Below are positions 1-6,345 of a stretch of DNA of 11,801 nt, in pieces. Origin of the DNA: Chitinophagaceae bacterium. GTDB taxonomy: Bacteria; Bacteroidota; Bacteroidia; Chitinophagales; Chitinophagaceae. The DNA lies in contig JAEUVI010000181.1 of the NCBI GenBank assembly GCA_016787105.1, positions 1-11,801 of the forward strand, in the 5' to 3' direction. Within the stretch, counting starts at the first letter, position 1. Each line of letters begins with the position of its first letter. A model generated the notes under the pieces. It worked only from the letters and a program-made list of their open reading frames with translations. It had not been told where the DNA came from and did not search any database. The position numbers and the translations under genes were made by a program.

Positions 1-308
1 TCTTTTTCAAAATGGTTAAGCGCTGCTGCATTGTACTGTACTTTCAGTTTTGCAGTTTGACCAGGTTGAATAGGTTCTTTTGGTTTTTCAGGGGTAGTAC
101 ATCCGCATGAGCCCCATGAATTTTCTACAACAATCGGCTTATCACTTGTATTCTTGATTTCAAAGAAGTAAGTGACAGGTACATTCTGTTTGATTTTACC
201 AAAATCATATTTTTCAACATTCATTTTGATAACATCTTCTGCTTTTGTCTGGGCCATTACTGCAACACTGAAAAAGAAAGCTGTAGCAGCAAGTAAAATA
301 CTTTTCAT
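1..308 (-). CDS. DUF1573 secreted protein (partial, C-terminus outside window)
   Basis: The first 102 codons are present; the gene runs off the left edge. Residues 1-19 form a signal peptide (MKSILLAATAFFFSVAVMA, likely cut before Q20), so the product is exported, probably to the periplasm. The rest matches the DUF1573 family, an Ig-like (ASH/MSP-type) beta fold common in Bacteroidota: YDFGKIKQ at 34-41, FFEIKNTS at 48-55, the hallmark CGCTTP at 68-73, and YNAAA at 92-96. The two cysteines of CGC could bind metal or form disulfides, but no function is established. It starts 3 bases after the stop of the paralogue at 312-779, so the two are surely cotranscribed. The start ATG at 308-306 is directly followed by the signal peptide. 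The family call is firm; the role is unknown. Confidence 0.9.
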   Translation of the reverse strand, partial: MKSILLAATAFFFSVAVMAQTKAEDVIKMNVEKYDFGKIKQNVPVTYFFEIKNTSDKPIVVENSWGSCGCTTPEKPKEPIQPGQTAKLKVQYNAAALNHFEK

Positions 309-311
309 GCT

Positions 312-779
312 TTATAAATTTTGTTGTTTTAAAAATTGAATAGATTCATTGGCGGGAGCGGAGCCAGCGGGAGCTTTCCACACCGTTCCTTTTATTTTGA
401 TTTGTTTGCTTTGCGTGTTATTGTAACTTATTGAAATATACTTTTCAAAATGACCTTCGGCGGCGGCATTGTATCCTACTTTAATTTTCGCTGTAGCGCC
501 GGGTGCAATGGGTTCATGATCCCATTCAGGAGTAGTGCATCCGCAGGTAGCCTGCACATTGTCTAATTTTAAAGGCTCCTTGCTGATGTTTTTTATTTCA
601 AAATAATGGAATACAGGCTTGCCTTGAGGAATTTTTGAGAAATCGAATTCTGTTTGTTTTATTTCCAGGATTCCATCAGATGGCTGCGGCGCCATAGTTT
701 CAGATTCTGAATGCTGGTTTTGCGCACCTGCCCATAAAGCAGTGAAAAATAAGAGAAAAAAGGACAAAGTTTTCTTCAT
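312..779 (-). CDS. DUF1573 secreted protein
   Basis: This 155-residue protein begins with a signal peptide (MKKTLSFFLLFFTALWAGA, likely cut before Q20), followed by a polar linker and one DUF1573 domain from about residue 38 to 133. Domain landmarks are FDFSKIPQG at 45-53, YFEIKNIS at 59-66, CGCTTP at 79-84, YNAAAEGHFEK at 103-113 and IKIKGTV near 127-133. It is clearly a paralogue of the gene immediately downstream, sharing the DFxKI, FEIKN, CGCTTPE and YNAAA blocks. I chose ATG 779 over an in-frame GTG at 788 because MKK starts the signal peptide directly. A TAnnTTTG motif about 25 bases upstream fits this start. No C-terminal sorting signal is seen. The product is probably a soluble periplasmic or surface protein of unknown function. 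Confidence 0.9.
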   Translation of the reverse strand: MKKTLSFFLLFFTALWAGAQNQHSESETMAPQPSDGILEIKQTEFDFSKIPQGKPVFHYFEIKNISKEPLKLDNVQATCGCTTPEWDHEPIAPGATAKIKVGYNAAAEGHFEKYISISYNNTQSKQIKIKGTVWKAPAGSAPANESIQFLKQQNL

Positions 780-803
780 AAAAGGCACTTACTGAATTAG
801 GTT

Positions 804-811
804 CAAATTTA
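804..811 (-). promoter_or_regulatory. Candidate -7 promoter element for the DUF1573 pair
   Basis: On the minus strand the sequence reads TAAATTTG, an exact match to the Bacteroidota -7 consensus TAnnTTTG. Transcription would begin near 796-800, giving a leader of roughly 20 bases before the ATG at 779. I see no convincing -33 TTG element about 20 bases upstream, so this is only a half-site match. GTTCAAA occurs twice on the plus strand (801-807 and 812-818), overlapping or abutting the element. Confidence 0.45.
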
Positions 812-894
812 GTTCAAAGATGGCAGACTTCATAGAAGCGTTGCACCCCATTTAGTTTTTTTTAACATCAGGTAAAAGGGGATACTAATACCTC

Positions 895-902
895 TATCTT
901 TG
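895..902 (+). promoter_or_regulatory. Candidate -7 promoter element for the fused E1 gene
   Basis: TATCTTTG is an exact TAnnTTTG match on the plus strand. A start site 5-8 bases downstream would fall at about 907-910, on the annotated ATG (908). Either the mRNA is leaderless or translation starts at the second in-frame ATG (932). No clear -33 element is seen at the expected spacing. Confidence 0.45.
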
Positions 903-907
903 TCGGC

Positions 908-3301
908 ATGGACAGCACTGCTACATTAACGATGCAGGACACTGAAAAATTATCTTTCGATAAATTCAGATCGGAAGTGCTGAATGATTACCGCATTGCC
1001 TGTATCAGCCGGGAAACCAGCCTGCTGGGACGAAAAGAGGTATTGACAGGTAAGGCAAAATTTGGCATTTTCGGGGATGGTAAGGAACTAGCCCAGGTAG
1101 CGGCTGCCAAATTCTTTCAAAAAGGCGATTTTCTTGCCGGGTATTATCGCGATCAGACCTTTGCTTTTGCTCTCGGAATTACCTCCGTGGAGCAATATTT
1201 TGCCCAATTATACGCCGACCCGGATTTTTCCCATGATCCGTTTAGTGCCGGACGGCAAATGAACGCCCATTTTGCAACTCCCTTTGTTGATAAGAACGGT
1301 GGCTGGGTTGACCTGACCAACCGGAAAAATATTACATCTAACCTGGCACCTACTGCAGGGCAAACACCCCGATCTCTTGGTTTAGCCCTGGCTTCAAAAG
1401 TTTTCAGGAATGTAGATCAGCTGAAACAATTTCCTAATCTTTCCAGCAATGGAAACGAAGTTTGTTTTACTACAATCGGCGATGCATCAACAAGTGAAGG
1501 TGTTTTTTGGGAAACAATCAATGCTGCTGGTGTATTGCAGGTGCCACTTGCAATGTTTGTATGGGACGATGGTTATGGCATTTCTGTGCCTAAAAAATTT
1601 CAGACAACCAAAGAGTCTATATCGGAATTATTAAATGGTTTTCAAAAACAACCCGGAACAAACGGAATAAACCTATATACAGTAAAAGGCTGGGATTATG
1701 CCGGCATGTGCGAAGCATTTGAGGAAGGTATCCGTTTGGCAAGGGAAACACATACGCCTGTTGTTTTTCACGTAGAAGAAATAACACAGCCTCAGGGCCA
1801 TTCTACTTCGGGCAGTCATGAGCGTTACAAAAGCTCGGAACGGCTGGAGTGGGAACGTGAATGGGATGGTAATAAAAAAATGAGAGAATGGATTCTGTCA
1901 AACTCGCTTGCAGATGAAGATGAACTTGATGAGATAGAATCAAAAACCAAAGAACAGGTAAGGGAAGGAAAGAGTAAGGCATGGGCGGATTACATAACAC
2001 CGATAAAAAACCAGGTAGCGAAAGTTGCGGAACTTATAATCGGAATTGCGAATAACCTGCCTGAGCAGGCTGCTGCATTGAAAAAACTGGCTGTTGACCT
2101 TACGGCAAACCGCGAACCTCTTCGCAGGGATGTAATGCAGTCAATCATCAATGCCCTTGATATTGCTGCTGATAGTGATGCGGCATTCTGGCTGAAAGAT
2201 TATTACAATGATTTGCTCACAGAAAACAAATTATTATTCAACTCACATTTATATAATGAAGGTCCGGGCAGTGTGCTGAATGTGAGAGAAGTTAAACCTG
2301 TGGTTCCTGCAGATGCGCCGATCATCAATGGGTTTGAAATACTGAACCGGTATTTTGATCGTCTCTTTGCCACCAATCCCAAAGTACTTGCATTTGGTGA
2401 AGATGTAGGATTAATAGGAGATGTAAACCAGGGCTTCAGTGGTTTGCAGGCAAAGCATGGAGTACAAAGAATATTTGATACAGGAATCCGTGAACTCACC
2501 ATCATGGGCCAGGGAATTGGACTGGCAATACGTGGCCTGCGGCCAATAGCAGAAATACAATACATTGATTATTTACTGTACGGTTTGCAAACATTAAGTG
2601 ATGATGCAGCTACACTTCATTACAGAACAAAAGGACAGCAAAGCTGCCCGGTAATTGTGCGTACGAGAGGCCATCGCCTGGAAGGAATATGGCATAGCGG
2701 ATCGCCAATGGGAGTGGTTGTAAATGCACTCCGTGGGTTTGTAGTCTGTGTTCCGAGAAACATGGTGCAGGCTGTAGGGTTGTACAATACTTTATTGCAA
2801 AGTAACGATCCGGCGATAATGGTAGAATGCCTGAATGGTTATCGCTTAAAAGAAAAATTACCTTCCAACCTGCTTGAGTATACTGTACCAGCAGGTATGC
2901 CTGAAATAATACGTACAGGCGAAGATGTTACCATTGTTTCATATGGCTCAGTATTACGCATAATAATGGAAGCAGCGCAGTCATTACAAAAATCAGGTAT
3001 CAGTTGCGAGATAATTGACGTGCAGACATTGCTTCCTTTCGATATTGATCACTTAATTGTGGAATCGTTGAAAAAAACAAACCGTATTGTTTTTGTAGAC
3101 GAAGATGTGCCCGGAGGCGCAGCCGCTTATATGTTCAATGAAGTAATGGAAAAACAGGGTGGATATAAATACCTCGATGTTTCTCCTAGAACCATTACCG
3201 GAAAAGCTCACCGCCCTGCGTATGGTAGCGATGGTGATTATTTCAGCAAGCCCAACGCTGAAGAAATAGAAAGTGTGATACGTGCAATGATGAAAGAATA
3301 A
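908..3301 (+). CDS. Fused alpha/beta E1 component of a 2-oxoacid dehydrogenase complex
   Basis: This 797-residue thiamine-diphosphate enzyme joins the E1 alpha and beta chains that are separate in many bacteria. It would decarboxylate a 2-oxoacid (branched-chain or pyruvate type; specificity cannot be read) and pass the acyl group to the lipoyl arm of an E2. The alpha half holds the cofactor motif as GDA (191-193) through DDGYG (220-224), then GHSTSG at 297-302, matching the conserved loop with its active-site histidine (H298). A linker of about 150 residues leads to the beta half: FGEDV at 496-500, the RIFDTGIRE block, H596 in the WHSGSP block, and a C-terminal transketolase domain (DVTIVSYGS, VDEDVPGG). 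The thiamine motif deviates from GDG...NN but keeps acidic ligands. No E2 or E3 gene is adjacent. The start may be ATG 932 (M9) rather than 908. The gene stands alone with its own promoter. Confidence 0.93.
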   Translation: MDSTATLTMQDTEKLSFDKFRSEVLNDYRIACISRETSLLGRKEVLTGKAKFGIFGDGKELAQVAAAKFFQKGDFLAGYYRDQTFAFALGITSVEQYFAQLYADPDFSHDPFSAGRQMNAHFATPFVDKNGGWVDLTNRKNITSNLAPTAGQTPRSLGLALASKVFRNVDQLKQFPNLSSNGNEVCFTTIGDASTSEGVFWETINAAGVLQVPLAMFVWDDGYGISVPKKFQTTKESISELLNGFQKQPGTNGINLYTVKGWDYAGMCEAFEEGIRLARETHTPVVFHVEEITQPQGHSTSGSHERYKSSERLEWEREWDGNKKMREWILSNSLADEDELDEIESKTKEQVREGKSKAWADYITPIKNQVAKVAELIIGIANNLPEQAAALKKLAVDLTANREPLRRDVMQSIINALDIAADSDAAFWLKDYYNDLLTENKLLFNSHLYNEGPGSVLNVREVKPVVPADAPIINGFEILNRYFDRLFATNPKVLAFGEDVGLIGDVNQGFSGLQAKHGVQRIFDTGIRELTIMGQGIGLAIRGLRPIAEIQYIDYLLYGLQTLSDDAATLHYRTKGQQSCPVIVRTRGHRLEGIWHSGSPMGVVVNALRGFVVCVPRNMVQAVGLYNTLLQSNDPAIMVECLNGYRLKEKLPSNLLEYTVPAGMPEIIRTGEDVTIVSYGSVLRIIMEAAQSLQKSGISCEIIDVQTLLPFDIDHLIVESLKKTNRIVFVDEDVPGGAAAYMFNEVMEKQGGYKYLDVSPRTITGKAHRPAYGSDGDYFSKPNAEEIESVIRAMMKE

Positions 3302-3310
3302 GTTTCAGTC

Positions 3311-3333
3311 AGCTATATTTACGAAGCATAGCT
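3311..3333 (+). terminator. Weak hairpin after the E1 gene
   Basis: AGCTAT (3311-3316) and ATAGCT (3328-3333) can form a 6-bp stem with an 11-base loop, starting 9 bases after the E1 stop codon. The following bases are only moderately T-rich (TTACATTT). It could help end transcription of E1, but it lacks a proper T-run and the stem is AT-rich. I see nothing else convincing in the rest of the gap up to 3458, which must also contain the dodecin promoter. Confidence 0.25.
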
Positions 3334-3458
3334 TTACATTTCAGATATTCCTGATTTGTCTTTTTGTAAAAGTTTCTTTAGACATTTATTGCGGGATCAA
3401 TAGCCTTTTGTAATTTCCTATTGTAATCAATATTCACAACACTATTAAACGAATTGTT

Positions 3459-3662
3459 ATGCCTATTGTAAAAGTGATAGAAGTAATTGCTACTTCAAAA
3501 AAGAGTTTTGATGATGCAGTACAGAACGCGGTAAAAGAAGCATCAAAAACCATTCGTAACATTGATTCAGTATATGTAAAAGATTTGAAGGCACATGTTA
3601 AAAACGGAAAGATTGAATCATATGGCGCTATTTGCAACTTATCGTTCAGGTTGGATGGTTGA
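3459..3662 (+). CDS. Dodecin family protein
   Basis: This 67-residue protein has the full length and beta-alpha-beta-beta pattern of dodecins, small proteins that assemble into hollow dodecamers and classically store or buffer flavins. Matching blocks are VKVIEVIATS at 4-13, the helix SFDDAVQNAVKEA at 16-28, and the strands VYVKDLKAHV (38-47) and NLSFRLDG (60-67). Aligned by eye to the archaeal dodecin, the flavin-stacking tryptophan (W36) corresponds to Ser37 and the flavin-contacting glutamine (Q55) to Gly56, so classical flavin binding is doubtful. Fold assignment is firm; the ligand is open. The gene sits alone between the E1 gene and a strong intrinsic terminator, so it is probably a monocistronic unit. 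Confidence 0.88.
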   Translation: MPIVKVIEVIATSKKSFDDAVQNAVKEASKTIRNIDSVYVKDLKAHVKNGKIESYGAICNLSFRLDG

Positions 3663-3685
3663 AACTATTTCTTAATTTTACACGG

Positions 3686-3707
3686 CCCACTGAAAAGTGG
3701 GTTTTTT
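3686..3707 (+). terminator. Intrinsic terminator after the dodecin gene
   Basis: CCCACT (3686-3691), loop GAAA and AGTGGG (3696-3701) form a perfect 6-bp stem, followed directly by six T. It lies 23 bases after the dodecin stop. It also ends only 8 bases before the ATG of the next gene at 3716, so any transcript entering that gene from upstream would carry this hairpin in its leader. Confidence 0.8.
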
Positions 3708-3715
3708 ATTTCAGT

Positions 3716-4342
3716 ATGCTACAAACAGGTTTTTTACAGTTAATCGATATACTTGGCACATTTGCTTTTGCAGTGGCAGGTGCTTTTTCCGCTATGGAAA
3801 AAAAATTAGATCCGTTTGGAGTATTAGTGCTTTCATTTGTTACCGCTATTGGTGGTGGTACACTACGGGATATGATGATTGGTAACTTGCCGGTGAGCTG
3901 GTTGCGGAATGAAACTGCTGTTACTGTAATATTTTCTTCGGCCGTTATCGCTATGATTTTCGGAGGAGTATTACGGAAATTGCCAGCCACATTATTCATT
4001 TTTGACGCATTGGGTTTGGGCCTGTTTACCATTGTTGGTATTGAAATGGGCATAGATAAAGGTTTTAATGCAGGCGTATGTATTGCTATCGGAACTATTA
4101 CTGCATGCTTTGGTGGTGTAATAAGGGATGTACTACTGAATAATGTGCCACTTTTATTTCGCAAAGAGATTTATGCAATGGCTTGTATCAGCGGTGGTGT
4201 TATTTACATGTTCCTTGTAAAAATGAAACTGGATGATACCTTGTCAAAACTGCTATGTATTATTATCATTTTTGCCATTCGTGTAGTTGCTGTTCGTTAC
4301 AAACTTTCTTTGCCTCAATTTTACATAAAGAATAAAAAATGA
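3716..4342 (+). CDS. TRIC/UPF0126 (YicG-like) family membrane protein
   Basis: This 208-residue inner-membrane protein has about seven hydrophobic segments arranged as two repeated halves. Repeat one contains AIGGGTLRDMMIGNLP (44-59) and repeat two CFGGVIRDVLLNNVP (131-145); the doubled GGxxRD motif is diagnostic of UPF0126, the prokaryotic relatives of trimeric intracellular cation (TRIC) channels. Bacterial members have been described as ion channels, while some related proteins have been linked to small-molecule uptake; the substrate here is unknown. The reading frame is open back to 3632, but that region overlaps the dodecin gene and reads through the terminator hairpin, and its extra 28 residues are not family-like; ATG 3716 starts just before the first membrane helix. 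The stop overlaps the next start (ATGA), coupling it to the PhzF-family gene. Confidence 0.9.
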   Translation: MLQTGFLQLIDILGTFAFAVAGAFSAMEKKLDPFGVLVLSFVTAIGGGTLRDMMIGNLPVSWLRNETAVTVIFSSAVIAMIFGGVLRKLPATLFIFDALGLGLFTIVGIEMGIDKGFNAGVCIAIGTITACFGGVIRDVLLNNVPLLFRKEIYAMACISGGVIYMFLVKMKLDDTLSKLLCIIIIFAIRVVAVRYKLSLPQFYIKNKK

Positions 4343-5121
4343 AACTCACACTTTACCAGGTTGATGCTTTTACCAATAAACTGTTTGGTGGAAACCCTGC
4401 AGCGGTAGTACCGCTGGAGAAGTGGATTGACGATGAACTAATGCAGCAACTTGCTATGGAAAATAACCTGGCCGAAACAGTTTTCTTTGTTCCCCGGGAA
4501 GATGAGTTTTATATCAGGTGGTTTACACCAGTGCTGGAAATAAATCTTTGCGGTCATGCTACACTTGCATCATCTTATGTTCTGTATAATTTTTTGGGGT
4601 ATAATAAACCTGCAATCATTTTCAATAGTAAAAGTGGTAAACTTGTTGTTGAGAAAAAAGGAGACAGTTTACTGATGGATTTTCCTTCATGGAAACCAGA
4701 GAAGGCAGATGTGTACCCGGATAATTTACAAGAAGCATTGGGTGTAAAAGAAATAGTCGCGGTTTATAAGTATCGTGATTTATTGGTTGAGTTAAATACA
4801 GAGGAGGATGTAAAAAATGCAAAGCCGGATTTTACAGCGTTAAAGAATATGGGTGAAAAGGTTATTATCACAGCGCCGGGCAAAAAGCACGATTTTGTTT
4901 CCCGTTTCTTCGCGCCGGTTGCAGGAGTTGACGAAGATCCTGTTACAGGTTCTGCGCATTCGCAATTGATTCCATTCTGGAGTGAAAAACTAAATAAATC
5001 AGTAATGCAGGCAAAACAACTTTCTCAGCGTGGTGGGGAAATTCATTGCGAACAAAAAGGTGAACGGGTAGTAATGGGAGGTGAGTGTGTGTTTTATATG
5101 AAAGGGGAGTTTGTAGTTTGA
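4339..5121 (+). CDS. PhzF family isomerase/epimerase
   Basis: This 260-residue protein matches the PhzF/PhzC family, cofactor-free enzymes of diaminopimelate-epimerase fold that catalyse proton shifts on small amino or hydroxy acids. Visible landmarks are the N-terminal YQVDAF (6-11) and GGNPAAVV (17-24), the catalytic glutamate E46 in NLAETVFF (equivalent to Glu45 of Pseudomonas PhzF), the CGHATLASS block around 72-80, and DEDPVTGSAH in the second half. Length is slightly short but within the family range. There are no phenazine pathway genes nearby, so phenazine synthesis should not be inferred; most such genes have unknown substrates. It overlaps the membrane-protein gene upstream by four bases, hinting at a functional or at least expression link. 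A strong terminator follows 27 bases after the stop. Confidence 0.92.
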   Translation: MKLTLYQVDAFTNKLFGGNPAAVVPLEKWIDDELMQQLAMENNLAETVFFVPREDEFYIRWFTPVLEINLCGHATLASSYVLYNFLGYNKPAIIFNSKSGKLVVEKKGDSLLMDFPSWKPEKADVYPDNLQEALGVKEIVAVYKYRDLLVELNTEEDVKNAKPDFTALKNMGEKVIITAPGKKHDFVSRFFAPVAGVDEDPVTGSAHSQLIPFWSEKLNKSVMQAKQLSQRGGEIHCEQKGERVVMGGECVFYMKGEFVV

Positions 5122-5148
5122 AATATGAAAAGTAAAACGTCAAATAAG

Positions 5149-5182
5149 AACAAAGGCGCGATTCATTCGCGCCTTTGTTTTA
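5149..5182. terminator. Bidirectional intrinsic terminator between convergent genes
   Basis: A perfect 13-bp inverted repeat, AACAAAGGCGCGA (5149-5161) and TCGCGCCTTTGTT (5167-5179), encloses the 5-base loop TTCAT. The stem is GC-rich near the loop and flanked by T-rich sequence on both strands, continuing TTTTAC on the plus strand and CTTATTTG on the minus strand. It lies between the stop codons of the PhzF-family gene (5121) and the convergent aminotransferase (5203), so it most likely ends both transcripts. Confidence 0.92.
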
Positions 5183-5202
5183 CAGCTATTTTACTTTCTA
5201 AT

Positions 5203-6345
5203 TTATGCAACGGGGGTTCCTACTAAAATAGAACGAAATACTTCAATAACCTTATTGATATCTTCGTCCTTCATCGGAATGTATAAGGGTAATATAATGC
5301 TCCTGTCGGCGGATTTTTCTGAAACCGGTAAACTCAATCCTGCACATTCTGTTTTATAAGCTGTTTCTCGGTGCGAAGTCATAATACCGCGTCTTGTAGA
5401 AATACCTGCATCAAGCATTTTCTGCATCAGCTCATTTCTGCTGATCGGGCATTCATCTTTCAGGTAAATGCTGTAAGATTGATAATTGCTGAAATAACCT
5501 TTCTCTTCTATCGGCAATTGAATGTTTTCAATGTCTTTAAAAGCTGCATTATACTTATCCGCTATTTTTCTTCTTTCACTTACTATCCAATCCAGTTTTT
5601 CCAATTGTTTTATACCAACTGCAGCCTGTATATCAGTCATTCGATAATTATAGCCAACTTCGATATGATCTTCAAAAATTATCTTAGAAGATTCGTGGCG
5701 AACACGGTCATTAACTGACATACCATGCTGTCTCAGCAATTTCATTCGCTGGTAATAATCTTCGCGGTTGGTAGTTATAAATCCGCCGTCACCGGTAGAA
5801 ATTACTTTGCGCGGATGCAATGAAAAACAAACAAGTTCTGAATGGCTTCCGATTTTTCTACCTTTATAAGATGAACCTGCAGCACAAGCCGCATCTTCAA
5901 TAAGTTTAAGGTTATGTTTATCTGCCAGTTTTTTAAAAGCATCAATATCCGCAGGCATGCCAATCTGGTGTACCAGTAATATTGCTTTTGTTTTAGCGGT
6001 TATTTTTTTCTCCGCATCTTTTACGTCGAGGTTATAATTATCCGGGTTAATTTCTGCAAATACGGGTTTGGCACCAACATATTTAATTGAATTGGCGGTT
6101 GCTACATAACTCATCGAGGGGCATATTACTTCATCATCCTCTTTTATTCCTGCAACAATCATGGCAAGGTGTAACGCGGTAGTACAGTTGGACACTGCAA
6201 CGGCGTATTTCGCCCCTGTATAAGAAGCGAACTTTTCTTCAAACTCAGCTACACGCGGCCCTTGTGTTATCCAGCCGGTAAGGATTGTATCATATGCTGC
6301 CTGTGCTTCTTCGGCAGTGAGGTAAGGCTTTGCTATCGGAATCAT
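5203..6345 (-). CDS. DegT/DnrJ/EryC1/StrS sugar aminotransferase
   Basis: This 380-residue PLP enzyme would transfer an amino group, typically from glutamate, to a keto-sugar nucleotide. It has the full family layout: the WITQGP start block (25-30), SNCTTALHLA (52-61) for phosphate binding, IEDAAC (149-154) with D151 for the pyridine nitrogen, and SLHPRKVIST (175-184) with K180 as the Schiff-base lysine. The HPRK form of the lysine motif differs from the YPGK form of the other aminotransferase in this operon, so the two probably act at different positions or on different sugars. It is the last gene of the operon. Its ATG overlaps the stop of the epimerase gene by four bases, suggesting that the epimerase/dehydratase supplies or shares its substrate. 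A 4-aminotransferase role is a guess from family resemblance. Confidence 0.92.
   Translation of the reverse strand: MIPIAKPYLTAEEAQAAYDTILTGWITQGPRVAEFEEKFASYTGAKYAVAVSNCTTALHLAMIVAGIKEDDEVICPSMSYVATANSIKYVGAKPVFAEINPDNYNLDVKDAEKKITAKTKAILLVHQIGMPADIDAFKKLADKHNLKLIEDAACAAGSSYKGRKIGSHSELVCFSLHPRKVISTGDGGFITTNREDYYQRMKLLRQHGMSVNDRVRHESSKIIFEDHIEVGYNYRMTDIQAAVGIKQLEKLDWIVSERRKIADKYNAAFKDIENIQLPIEEKGYFSNYQSYSIYLKDECPISRNELMQKMLDAGISTRRGIMTSHRETAYKTECAGLSLPVSEKSADRSIILPLYIPMKDEDINKVIEVFRSILVGTPVA

Noticed and set aside
780..788. GTG start at 788 for the DUF1573 protein
   Set aside because: It would add MPF before a standard MKK signal-peptide start at 779, and nothing supports the rarer start codon.
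2203..2565. A 120-codon open frame on the minus strand inside the E1 gene
   Set aside because: Shadow of the strongly conserved E1 beta sequence, with no independent support.
3338..3366. Second hairpin (TCAG/CTGA) with T-rich tail after the E1 gene
   Set aside because: The stem is only 4 bp and the T-tract is interrupted; too weak to call a terminator.
3632..3715. N-terminal extension of the TRIC/UPF0126 protein from an upstream ATG at 3632
   Set aside because: It overlaps the dodecin gene, translates through the terminator hairpin and adds residues unlike the family; ATG 3716 lies just before the first membrane helix.
3706..4164. A 152-codon open frame on the minus strand opposite the TRIC/UPF0126 gene
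   Set aside because: It lies entirely antisense to a clear family member, and its product shows no recognisable domain.
4339..5121. Phenazine biosynthesis locus
   Set aside because: Only a PhzF-family gene is present, with no other phz genes; this family is widespread and mostly unrelated to phenazines.
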